The position numbers and the translations under genes are program-made. The notes beneath the pieces are model-generated. The model saw only the letters and a program-made list of their open reading frames with translations, was not told the DNA's origin and searched no databases. DNA of 50,582 nt from the NCBI RefSeq assembly GCF_011800755.1, contig NZ_JAATJW010000013.1, forward strand, positions 1 to 50,582, written 5' to 3'. Positions 26,093 to 34,221 of this stretch are shown here, piece by piece. The DNA is from Listeria valentina (GTDB lineage Bacteria > Bacillota > Bacilli > Lactobacillales > Listeriaceae). Numbering within the stretch: the stretch's first letter is position 1; every line of letters begins with the position of its first letter.

Positions 26093-26959
26093 ATGCTTAA
26101 AACAATTCGTTTAAAAAATATCCTTTTTATCATGCTCGGGACAGCCATTTATGCTTTTGGACTTGTTAATTTTAACATTCAAAATGGGCTTGGTGAAGGT
26201 GGCCTCACTGGGATTACCCTCATTTTGCTCCACTTTCTGCACATTGACCCTGCCTACACCAATATTTTGCTCAATGCTCCGCTTTTTTTGATTGGTTGGC
26301 GCGTTCTTGGAAGCCGTGCGTTCATCTATACAGGTATTGGCACGCTTAGCTTGTCACTTTTTTTATGGATTTTCCAGCGAATTCCCTTTACACTCGATCT
26401 GCATGCCGACTTACTGCTTGTTACACTTTTTGCCGGCGGATTCACTGGAATTGGTCTTGGGATCGTCTTCCGCTATGGAGGCACGACGGGCGGAAGTGAC
26501 ATCATTGCCAAACTCTTAAATTATAAAAAAGGGATCAGCATGGGGCGGACGCTTTTCCTATTTGACGTGATCGTCCTTACCGCTTCGATTTCTTACCTGG
26601 ATATTCGCCAAGTCATGTACACGCTTGTCGCCGTCTTTATCGGTGCTCGCGTCATTGATTTCGTTCAAGAAGGAGCTTACGCTGCAAGAGGTGCCATGAT
26701 CATCTCCAAAGACAACGAAAAAATCGCCGCTCACGTCATGCAAATGATGAACCGAGGCGTCACCATTCTCGAAGGAAGAGGCGGCTTTTCGAAACTTGAT
26801 CAAGATGTGCTTTATATCGTGGTTGCTAAAAATGAAATCATTCAATTAAAACAAATCATCGAAGCCGTTGACCCACATGCTTTCGTTTCCGTTAGCACCG
26901 TCCATGACGTGATGGGAGAAGGATTTACACTAGATGAAAATAAAAATCCGCTTGTTTAA
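26093..26959 (+). CDS. YitT-family membrane protein
   Basis: A 288-residue integral membrane protein with about five to six helices in the first 190 residues. It has the conserved glycine-rich GLGEGGLTGITLIL and FRYGGTTGGSDIIAKLL elements of the YitT (DUF161) domain. A soluble C-terminal DUF2179 domain follows (about 205-285, RGVTILEGRGGF). The transported substrate of this family is unknown to me. Start ATG 26093 follows AAAGGAG. It is divergent from the MazG-dapB group and converges on the next gene, sharing the stop bases TTAA. Confidence 0.88.
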   Translation: MLKTIRLKNILFIMLGTAIYAFGLVNFNIQNGLGEGGLTGITLILLHFLHIDPAYTNILLNAPLFLIGWRVLGSRAFIYTGIGTLSLSLFLWIFQRIPFTLDLHADLLLVTLFAGGFTGIGLGIVFRYGGTTGGSDIIAKLLNYKKGISMGRTLFLFDVIVLTASISYLDIRQVMYTLVAVFIGARVIDFVQEGAYAARGAMIISKDNEKIAAHVMQMMNRGVTILEGRGGFSKLDQDVLYIVVAKNEIIQLKQIIEAVDPHAFVSVSTVHDVMGEGFTLDENKNPLV

Positions 26960-28056
26960 TGCTTCTTGATATATTTTTTCGGATCAAACGGCACAAGATC
27001 AAACGAAACAGACTCATTCGCCGCAAGTCCCGCTAACAGTTTCCCGACAAAAGGTCCCGTCGTTAACCCCGAAGCCCCTAAACCATTGGCAAGAAAAACT
27101 TGATTTGGGAGCCATTCTCCGATAAACGGAGTAAAGTCCGACGTATACGGCCGCGTTCCAACAGAAAGCGTCATTTCACTTGGCGACTCATCAAACTGTA
27201 TAAACGGCTCGAGCTCAGTTAAAATCTCCTCCTGCGCCTCCTTCGTCGGCGTAAGATCAAACTGAGCTTCTTTTTCGTGAGTTGCACCAAGCAACAACTG
27301 ACCGCCATCAAAAGGAACGATGGATTTTGATGCTGGCGGCAGGACAACTGGCCAATCATCCATTTTCAAGCTTTCAAAGTGAAGCGAAAGCAGTTGCCCT
27401 TTTTGAGCTAGCAAATCAACCGCATAACCCGCCTTTGCTAGAAACGGTTTGAGCCATGCCCCATTTGCGAGAAGCAGCTTGTCATAAGCCATTTTACGAC
27501 CATCCACAGTTAACTTCAGTTTTTCATCTAAAACTGCATCACCGTGAATAATTTGTGCCCCGTACAGGCTGGCTCCTTCAAGTAACGCATCCCGGACAAG
27601 TGCTCCCTTACTCCTGCCTCCGCCGCTTAAAAAAACGGCGCCATAACCTTCTCGAACGAGTGGAAAGCGCTCTTTCACTTCTTCCGGGGTAAGCTTTTCG
27701 ATCGTTCCCATCTCCGGCGCTTCTTCCTTGCGTTCAATCGCAAGCTCATAAAGCGCATCAAGACTTTTCCCTTCTTTCCGCAAGCAAAGCGTCCCCACTT
27801 GTTTATATCCAGAAACAAGTCCTAAATCCGCAAGCTCAAGATCGAGTTCTGGATAAAACTTGGCGCTCGCTTTAGCGAGCTCGTACCAGACTTTGTTCCG
27901 CCTTTTTGAAACCCACGGACAAATAATTCCTGCCGCGTGCTCCGTTGCTTGTCCCGCATCTTTCCGGTCAATAACCGTCACGGAATGTCCATTTCTTGCC
28001 AGGTGATAAGCGGCGCTTGCCCCAACAATTCCAGAGCCAACAACTACAAAATTCAT
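26956..28056 (-). CDS. FAD-dependent oxidoreductase (glycine oxidase/D-amino acid oxidase fold)
   Basis: A 366-residue flavoprotein of the DAO superfamily. The N-terminal dinucleotide-binding motif VVGSGIVGASAAYHLA and the FAD-proximal VIDRKDAGQATEHAAGI are clear. The C-terminal block LANGLGASGLTTGPFVG (seen as NGLGASGLTTGP) closes the FAD site. Substrate is not evident. Glycine, sarcosine or D-amino acids are the usual ones for this group. Its ATG overlaps the stop of the UDG gene (ATGA), so the two are one operon. Its stop overlaps the YitT stop. Confidence 0.85.
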   Translation of the reverse strand: MNFVVVGSGIVGASAAYHLARNGHSVTVIDRKDAGQATEHAAGIICPWVSKRRNKVWYELAKASAKFYPELDLELADLGLVSGYKQVGTLCLRKEGKSLDALYELAIERKEEAPEMGTIEKLTPEEVKERFPLVREGYGAVFLSGGGRSKGALVRDALLEGASLYGAQIIHGDAVLDEKLKLTVDGRKMAYDKLLLANGAWLKPFLAKAGYAVDLLAQKGQLLSLHFESLKMDDWPVVLPPASKSIVPFDGGQLLLGATHEKEAQFDLTPTKEAQEEILTELEPFIQFDESPSEMTLSVGTRPYTSDFTPFIGEWLPNQVFLANGLGASGLTTGPFVGKLLAGLAANESVSFDLVPFDPKKYIKKH

Positions 28057-28757
28057 CTTAAATACTCCTTTACATATGAACCAATGGCTTCAAAATCCGC
28101 TTTAATCTGCGGTAATAGTTTACGATTATAAAAAATACTTGCTGGGTGAAAAGTAGGAATAATCGTATAGCGTTCTTCTGTCCATTCAAACCGGTTTTCA
28201 TCGAGCGAAGCAAGCTTTTGAATGGGTTTTTCAAGCAGCCGGCCATGTAAGTCAGAAACGCCAGCTTCTTTTCCTAGCAATCGCCGTAATCCAATATTGC
28301 CAAGCGTAATCATTAGCTTTGGCTGAACCGTTTGAATTTCAAAATCAAGAACAGGCGCCTGCGCGTAAATTTCTTTTTGTGTCGGCGTTCGATTATAACG
28401 TCGTTTGACCATTTCGCCTGTTTTCCGATCTTTCTTTTCCCCGTAACGATACGGCCTGCTTCTCACCGCACTCGTAATATAGACATCTTCCCTTGTAAGA
28501 CCAGCAATTTCCATGAATTGCATCAATTCATCGCCCGCCCGTCCGCTAAAAGGAATCAAGTTGTGAATTTCCGTTTCTCCTGGCGCTTCACCTACAAACA
28601 TGATTTTAGCTGACTTTTTCCCTTGTCCAGGAACAAAGCCCTCGAGGCGAAAAGGCTCGCTACGTTTTTTAGCAAGCGCCACCAGATTTGCTGGTGTCAC
28701 AAGTGTTTCTGCTTCTGTTTCTGTCACTTCTACCACACCTTTTTCTGTTATTGACAT
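28053..28757 (-). CDS. Uracil-DNA glycosylase superfamily protein, no visible iron-sulfur Cys set
   Basis: About 234 residues with the family 4/5 UDG signatures: motif A VGEAPGETE, the Phe-containing IPFSGRAGDEL, TSAVRSRP, and the C-terminal TFHPASIFYN motif. Standard family 4 enzymes bind an Fe4S4 cluster through four Cys. Here the segment before motif A (LVALAKKRSEPFRLEGFVPG) has none, and the mature protein appears Cys-free. So it is a cluster-less variant or a divergent relative. Start uncertain: ATG 28757 has AGGGGA very close, and a GTG further in is possible. Cotranscribed with the FAD oxidoreductase. Confidence 0.8.
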   Translation of the reverse strand: MSITEKGVVEVTETEAETLVTPANLVALAKKRSEPFRLEGFVPGQGKKSAKIMFVGEAPGETEIHNLIPFSGRAGDELMQFMEIAGLTREDVYITSAVRSRPYRYGEKKDRKTGEMVKRRYNRTPTQKEIYAQAPVLDFEIQTVQPKLMITLGNIGLRRLLGKEAGVSDLHGRLLEKPIQKLASLDENRFEWTEERYTIIPTFHPASIFYNRKLLPQIKADFEAIGSYVKEYLR

Positions 28758-28886
28758 TCCCCTACTGATTTGTGATAATGAGGTTGATTTGTTAAGTAAA
28801 TTACAATTAATGAAATAAACGGGCAAGAAACATTCATTTTTATTGTACCGTAAAATTCAAATAAAGAAAAAAAGGAAGCATTAGTC

Positions 28887-30023
28887 ATGTGGGAGATTAT
28901 CGAATCCATTTGGTCCAGTTTGGCTATTTTTTTATACAGTTTATTTCTTCATGGGATCATTTTGCGTTTCTTGCGCAAGAAAAAACCAAATTGGTTTATT
29001 AACGCTAGAAAACACTTGACCCTGCGTTATTTTATTGGGACTTATTATGGCGTTTTAGGCTTATATTTTATCATCCGCAGCCAGCGTGGTGAGGATCACG
29101 GGATTTATACCGATATGATCCTCGATATTTTGTTGATTCTTGCACTATTCGGCGGCAAATCACCGACGCTGATCGCAACACTGATTTTGATCGCTGGAAA
29201 ACTATTTTTAACGCACAATTATGCTAATGAATTAATTTACACCTTTTTCTTAATGGGTTATTTTTTTGTCATCACAGAACTAAGTCAGCTTTCGATTTCT
29301 CCACTCCAGAAATTTTTATGGGCGAAATTGAGTATTTTGCCTTTTGCCGTTTACTATTTGCCTCATTGCCTCGAAATTCCCTTAACGCTCACAACCGCTT
29401 ATCAGTGGATCATCATTTTGGGCATTTCGCTTGCTTCTAGTTTTCTACTTTATCAAGCAGCTCGTTTCATAACCCTTTCAAATGAACGCATCCATGAATT
29501 GGAATTTTTCAGTTTACACGATCCGATGACTTTTCTCGCAAATTACCGCGCTTTCAATCAATTGTTCTTGCGTTCTTTCAAAAAAGCACGTTTGCGCAGG
29601 CAAAACTTGAGCTTAGTTTTATTCGATATCGACTTTTTCAAGCAAATCAACGATACTTACGGCCATCAAACCGGAAATAAGGTTTTGCAAGAACTTTCAG
29701 GATTGCTACAAGGATTTAATTTCCCTAAGCACAGTCTGCTCGCGCGAATTGGCGGTGAGGAATTTGCGATTTTGCTGCCAAAAACATCTGGAAATGAAGC
29801 TCTGGCTATCTCAGAAGCATTGCGATTAAAAGTGAGAGAGCACCAGTTCCTTCAAAAGGAAACGTCCCTTTCCATTACGATCTCAGCAGGAATTGCTACT
29901 TATACGAATACAAATTTTTCAAATCAAGACTTGATGAAAGAAAAAGCTGACGAAGCGCTTTATCAAGCTAAGCAAAGCGGGCGCGACCAAGTGACCTGTT
30001 CCTATTTCTTACTAATGACTTAA
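28887..30023 (+). CDS. dgcA: Membrane diguanylate cyclase (GGDEF), first copy
   Basis: Makes cyclic di-GMP. The 378 residues begin with about six membrane helices (about 10-200), then a GGDEF domain with the substrate/metal region FDIDFFKQINDTYGH (about 246-260) and the active site GGEEF (289-293). The RxxD inhibitory site, normally five residues before GGEEF, is absent (the stretch is PKHSLLARI), so product inhibition by that site is not expected. The entry motif is HDPMTFLANY, a little off the usual HDxLTxLxNR. Starts at ATG 28887 behind AAAAAGGAAG. Equivalent by position to Listeria DgcA. Confidence 0.9.
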   Translation: MWEIIESIWSSLAIFLYSLFLHGIILRFLRKKKPNWFINARKHLTLRYFIGTYYGVLGLYFIIRSQRGEDHGIYTDMILDILLILALFGGKSPTLIATLILIAGKLFLTHNYANELIYTFFLMGYFFVITELSQLSISPLQKFLWAKLSILPFAVYYLPHCLEIPLTLTTAYQWIIILGISLASSFLLYQAARFITLSNERIHELEFFSLHDPMTFLANYRAFNQLFLRSFKKARLRRQNLSLVLFDIDFFKQINDTYGHQTGNKVLQELSGLLQGFNFPKHSLLARIGGEEFAILLPKTSGNEALAISEALRLKVREHQFLQKETSLSITISAGIATYTNTNFSNQDLMKEKADEALYQAKQSGRDQVTCSYFLLMT

Positions 30024-30036
30024 AGGAGCTATCAAA

Positions 30037-31191
30037 ATGGATTGGAGTAAATTTGACCCCTATATTGACAGCGTAGCAAGTTTTCTTGCTTTACTTTTTA
30101 TCCAAGGCTTGCTATTTCGTGTCATCCGCGAGCGCAAACCGCACTGGCTAACAAAGACGCACCAAAGATACATCCTCTTTTTTCTTGTTGGCATCTATTA
30201 TGGTTTGTGGGGAATTTATTTCACATATAGCGGCGCCATTTCGCACAATCCTGTTATCTACATCAATTTGCGCATGAATATCTTACTGTTAATGGCCGTT
30301 TTTTTTGGACGAATTGCACTGACTTCTTCTTACATCATGATTATCATCGGCCGACTTTGGATCGTTTCTAATTCATTAGCAAACGAGCGCTACATTATCA
30401 TCCTGACTTTTTTCTACTTGCTTTGCCTTGCTGCCACCTTTTTTAAGGTGAGCTCCGCTAAAAAATACTTACTCATCTTGCTTTGCGCGCTACCAGGTCT
30501 TTATTTATATTATTTTACAAGCTTTAACTCTTACCGCACTTTAACACTCCGCGAAGGCTTGATCTATACGACTTCTTTTTTCTTTTCCAGCACGATTATT
30601 TTTTTCGCAGCACGCTACATTCGCTACAGCAATGAAGTCTTGATGGAATTACAAAGTACGGCAACGATTGATTCGCTCACCCGCTTGAAAAATTCGCATC
30701 ACTTTAATCAGCAGTTTGAAACAAACTTTCGTGAAGCCCTTCTTAAGCAAGAAAACTTAAGTTTACTATTGATCGATATAGATCACTTTAAAAAAATCAA
30801 TGATTCCTTTGGGCATCAAGCGGGCAACTTGGTATTGCGTGAAATTGGTACGATTTTAAAAAATCGTGCCTTGCCCGTTCAGGCGGTAGCTGCCCGAGTA
30901 GGCGGTGAAGAATTTGCCATTTTACTTCCAAAAACTAAACAAGAAGAAGCGAGACAAATTGCGGAAAGCATTCGCCATGAAATTTTCCAAGCCGTTTTCC
31001 CACATCAGCCTTTTAAACATAGCGTCTCAGTTTCAATTGGCGTTGCAAGTCTCTTTCAACAGGATGTCGCACAATATAAGACACAAGAGGCTTTTTTTGA
31101 AGCGGCGGATGAATTGCTTTATCTTTCCAAAAAACGAGGCCGAAATTCGGTCTCTGCGCAACCATTCACTGAAAAAGGAGAACTTGGATGA
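30037..31191 (+). CDS. dgcB: Membrane diguanylate cyclase (GGDEF), second copy
   Basis: A paralogue of the previous gene with the same architecture, 384 residues: about six membrane helices (15-200) and a GGDEF domain with IDSLTRLKN (211-219 region), LIDIDHFKKINDSFGH and GGEEF at 289-293, the same residue number as in dgcA. The inhibitory RxxD site is again missing (PVQAVAAR before GGEEF). It starts 13 bases after dgcA with AAAGGAG and its stop overlaps the next gene (ATGA). The tandem pair most likely arose by duplication, and both keep active-site residues. Confidence 0.9.
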   Translation: MDWSKFDPYIDSVASFLALLFIQGLLFRVIRERKPHWLTKTHQRYILFFLVGIYYGLWGIYFTYSGAISHNPVIYINLRMNILLLMAVFFGRIALTSSYIMIIIGRLWIVSNSLANERYIIILTFFYLLCLAATFFKVSSAKKYLLILLCALPGLYLYYFTSFNSYRTLTLREGLIYTTSFFFSSTIIFFAARYIRYSNEVLMELQSTATIDSLTRLKNSHHFNQQFETNFREALLKQENLSLLLIDIDHFKKINDSFGHQAGNLVLREIGTILKNRALPVQAVAARVGGEEFAILLPKTKQEEARQIAESIRHEIFQAVFPHQPFKHSVSVSIGVASLFQQDVAQYKTQEAFFEAADELLYLSKKRGRNSVSAQPFTEKGELG

Positions 31192-32192
31192 AAAACAAAT
31201 TTTGGATCGCCTTACCCGTTTTTCTTGCTACAATGATTTTTCTTCTTAGTTGTACCGAGAAATCAATACTCGCTCCCTCCCCACTAAAGGCGGCTTCTCC
31301 CGTTATCCAGCACATTGAAAGCCAGTATAAAACGGCGGATGGCTTAATAGCAAGTTATGCGCAAACAAATACGCAAAAACTTTCTGAAAGTGTTGGTTTA
31401 TATATGGATTATTTACTTTTAACTAAGGACCGGGAACGTTTCTATTCTTTATTTCAAGCTCTTCAGCAAGAACTAACCGTTCGCGAAGGGGATTATGTTT
31501 TCATTAAATGGGAAAAAGGCACAGATGTTTATGTGAACGCGCTGATTGATGATTTGCGTATTTTTGAAGCACTCCAAAAAGCCCGTCATCTTTTTCATTA
31601 TCCGCCTTATGAAGCTTTCGCTAAGCAACTAATTCGCGGAGAACAAAAATATGGCATGCGCGAATCCCTCCCTGTTGACTTTTTTGATTTCAAAACGAAA
31701 CAACAAAGAGATACGCTTCATTTAAGTTATTACAAGGTGTCAGCGATGCAGAAAGCTCACTTCAAAAGGGAGACTTTTGCGCCTCTTGAAAACGTGAAGG
31801 CTGAGCCATTTTTCCCAGAAGTTTACCGAAATGGCGCTTATGAAACGAGCGGAAATGAAGTGAACATGATTGATCAACTTTTAATTGCCATTTCCTATGC
31901 GGAACTTCTCGGAAAAAAAGAGAATCATTTCGATCACTTCTTGAAACAAGAACTTCAAATAAAGAATCAGATTTATGCTCGTTATAATCGAAAAACGGAG
32001 GGCAACATGGGAGAAAACGAATCCACGGCGGTTTATGCTTTACTTGTCCAGTATTTTGAGCTGACTAAGCAAACCGAAAATAAAAATTGGGCGCTTCATA
32101 AGTTGAAACAAATGGATACTCAAAACGCGCAAGAAACGCACTTTTTCGATTATATCCACAAAGAGCTTATATTAACTAGGGAGAGGCTATAA
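31188..32192 (+). CDS. Lipoprotein of the cyclic-di-GMP operon, possible glycosidase-like fold
   Basis: A 334-residue exported protein with a signal peptide and lipobox LLSC (Cys about 22), followed by a mainly helical domain. Residues such as YMDYLLLTKDRERFY, WEKGTDVYVNALIDDLRI and MIDQLLIAISYAELL alternate helices and acidic loops, recalling the (alpha/alpha)6 toroid of family 8 glycosidases. That link is my inference from pattern and position, not a motif match. It sits between the cyclases and the phosphodiesterase with overlapping stops and starts, so it is an obligate member of the operon. In L. monocytogenes the same slot is lmo1913. Confidence 0.75.
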   Translation: MKNKFWIALPVFLATMIFLLSCTEKSILAPSPLKAASPVIQHIESQYKTADGLIASYAQTNTQKLSESVGLYMDYLLLTKDRERFYSLFQALQQELTVREGDYVFIKWEKGTDVYVNALIDDLRIFEALQKARHLFHYPPYEAFAKQLIRGEQKYGMRESLPVDFFDFKTKQQRDTLHLSYYKVSAMQKAHFKRETFAPLENVKAEPFFPEVYRNGAYETSGNEVNMIDQLLIAISYAELLGKKENHFDHFLKQELQIKNQIYARYNRKTEGNMGENESTAVYALLVQYFELTKQTENKNWALHKLKQMDTQNAQETHFFDYIHKELILTRERL

Positions 32193-32881
32193 TGATGGAC
32201 AAACAACAAATTCAATCCATTATTCTGCGCAATCAATTCGATACGATTTATCAGCCAATTGTTGAGATCCAAACCAATCAGATTTTTGGATATGAATCTT
32301 TGACTCGCTTGCGCGGTGAAGAAAAAATTTCGATTGCTCATTTCATTAATGATTGTCGTACTTACCGCTTACTTAAAGATTTTGAATGGCAAGCTTTCCA
32401 TAATGCCCTCTTGCGTTTCCCTACTAACGCAAATACATCGCTTTTTATTAATTTATCTTATAATACTTTTTTGGAACGATTCGCGGCTATCTATGAAAAG
32501 CTTCAAGAAACGCCGCATAAAGTGGTTTTTGAATTTTTGGAAACAGCGCTAGTAAATGACATGCAAAAAGAAGAATTAAACGATAAAATGAACTTATTGG
32601 ATGATCGTTTTGGCACGCAATTTGCGATCGATGATTTCGGCGCTGGGTTTGCCAATATTGCGCGAGTTTTGTCTCAGCCAGCCAAATTTGTGAAGACGGA
32701 TGTGGCGCTTCTACGAGATATTGAATACGAGAAAGAAAAACAGCGGGTTCTTGCCAATTTGTTTCTTTTTTTAAAGCGAAATAACCGCGAACTTATTGTT
32801 GAAGGGGTCGAGAAGGAAGGGCAACTGCGCTTTTTGAAAGACCTCGGCGTGCGTCTTGCGCAAGGCTATTATTTTGAATGA
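32192..32881 (+). CDS. pdeC: Cyclic-di-GMP phosphodiesterase (EAL domain)
   Basis: A stand-alone EAL domain of 229 residues that should hydrolyse cyclic di-GMP to pGpG. The signature is ESL (35-37) instead of EAL, which keeps the metal-binding Glu. Other catalytic positions are present: Asn in INLS (about 87), Glu in FEFLE (114), the DDFG pair (137-138), the Lys in KTD (168), and VEGVEKEGQ (Glu 204, 207, Gln 211). It is therefore probably active. The start overlaps the lipoprotein stop (TAATG). A second ATG follows at once. Equivalent by position to Listeria lmo1914 (PdeC). Confidence 0.9.
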   Translation: MMDKQQIQSIILRNQFDTIYQPIVEIQTNQIFGYESLTRLRGEEKISIAHFINDCRTYRLLKDFEWQAFHNALLRFPTNANTSLFINLSYNTFLERFAAIYEKLQETPHKVVFEFLETALVNDMQKEELNDKMNLLDDRFGTQFAIDDFGAGFANIARVLSQPAKFVKTDVALLRDIEYEKEKQRVLANLFLFLKRNNRELIVEGVEKEGQLRFLKDLGVRLAQGYYFE

Positions 32882-32903
32882 ATTAGCGAATGGAGGCTCA
32901 TTT

Positions 32904-33917
32904 ATGTTTGAACAAACGACCAACTTGCTCCACCAATTAGTACACGAAAAAACGGTGCCCGGGGTGAGTTTTGCCATTTTAACGCCTCAATCCACGCAAA
33001 CTTCTGTTTTAGGCGATAAAACTTGGGTGCCCGAAAAATCCCCCTTACTGTCTTCAGTGTCTAATCTGTATGATCTGGCTTCCTTAACGAAAGTGCTTGC
33101 AACGACTATTCGGCTGGTTCAGTTGCACGAAAAAGCCTTGTTCGACTGGAATGATGAAGTTATCCAGTATTTGCCCAATTTTAAACATGAAACGATTACC
33201 ATTCTCGATCTCGTCACCCACGCATCGGGTTTACCTAAAAGCATTCCTCACTTTGTAATTGAAAAGCCAAGTGACGTCATGCGATACGTCTATTCAGCCG
33301 AACAAGTGAAACCTGCAAAAGAGTTTGTGGAATACTCGGATATTAACTTTTTACTGCTCGGTTATTTGATTGAAGCGCTTGCGCCAGAACCTTTTGAAAA
33401 GCAAATAGAACAACATGTTTTAAGACCGCTTGGAACAAAGCAAACTAGTTTTTATTCAGCCGATCCTAAGAATTCAGTTCCGACTGAGCTCTCAGACAAG
33501 CGAGGACTTATTACGGGAATCGTCCATGATCACAAAGCGTTTATTGCTGGTGGCAACACTGGGCATGCTGGCTTATTTGCTCCGCTTGAGGATTTGCTTT
33601 TATTTGCGGATGCTTTCCTTTTTAAAGGCGGAGCACCACTTTTTTCGAGACAAAGTTTGGATGCTATTCGAGAAAACTACACGCCAAATTTGAATCGTGA
33701 TCGCGGTATTGGTTTTGACTTGCGGAAAGCTCAAGATCACTTTGCTCTTTACCATACGGGCTTCACGGGAACTTTCATCGTTTTTGATCCTGTAACACAA
33801 AACGGACTGATTGTGCTTTCAAATCGAATTCATCCTACTCGGAACAATCCTCTTTTCCTTGAAAAACGTGAAGAAATTGTGGATACTTTTTTAAGAGAAG
33901 TGAACCAAAATAAGTAA
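32904..33917 (+). CDS. Serine hydrolase of the beta-lactamase/PBP4* family
   Basis: A 337-residue cytoplasmic-looking protein (no signal peptide) with the class C beta-lactamase/esterase fold. Visible motifs are SLTK (SxxK, nucleophile Ser) in DLASLTKVLA, YSD in VEYSDINFLLLG (the YxN position), and HTGFTG (the KTG/HTG position). The substrate may be an ester or a D-amino-acid peptide and cannot be told from sequence. I chose ATG 32904 because GGAGG lies just upstream. The longer frame starts inside pdeC. It is 22 bases after pdeC and probably in the same transcript, which ends at the terminator at 33939-34007. Confidence 0.85.
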   Translation: MFEQTTNLLHQLVHEKTVPGVSFAILTPQSTQTSVLGDKTWVPEKSPLLSSVSNLYDLASLTKVLATTIRLVQLHEKALFDWNDEVIQYLPNFKHETITILDLVTHASGLPKSIPHFVIEKPSDVMRYVYSAEQVKPAKEFVEYSDINFLLLGYLIEALAPEPFEKQIEQHVLRPLGTKQTSFYSADPKNSVPTELSDKRGLITGIVHDHKAFIAGGNTGHAGLFAPLEDLLLFADAFLFKGGAPLFSRQSLDAIRENYTPNLNRDRGIGFDLRKAQDHFALYHTGFTGTFIVFDPVTQNGLIVLSNRIHPTRNNPLFLEKREEIVDTFLREVNQNK

Positions 33918-33938
33918 AAATTCTTGAATAGCTCAAAA

Positions 33939-34007
33939 AAGAACAGAAGTGCTAGAACTCCCATTAAAATATGGCTCAGTTCCTTGCTTTCTGTTCTTAT
34001 TTTTTTC
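33939..34007 (+). terminator. Terminator at the end of the cyclic-di-GMP operon
   Basis: AAGAACAGAA (about 33939-33948) pairs with TTCTGTTCTT (about 33990-33999), with a second inner stem (AGAACT/AGTTC). Seven T residues follow. It lies 20 bases past the serine hydrolase stop. Confidence 0.8.
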
Positions 34008-34221
34008 TTAATAAAACGAATAACCTTGGTAAATGTCCCTACTCCCTTGATTTCTTTTAGTATGAAACGAAAAGCAAGCTTCAAGCTAAATTCATCATCA
34101 TATCAATAAGATTTAAAAAATACTGCCAATAATTAGTCTACAGGAAAAAAATTTTGCCAGTTTAATTTGATAGGATGATGGTATTGTATAGAAAGATATC
34201 TCAACCTAAGGGTGATAAATT
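34008..34221 (+). promoter_or_regulatory. Leader of the Mga-like regulator
   Basis: Non-coding AT-rich stretch after the operon terminator. Just before the regulator there is TTGATA near 34169 and TATAGA near 34189, spaced by only 14 bases, so the promoter assignment is weak. AAGGGTGAT, six bases before the ATG, is a clear ribosome site. Confidence 0.35.
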
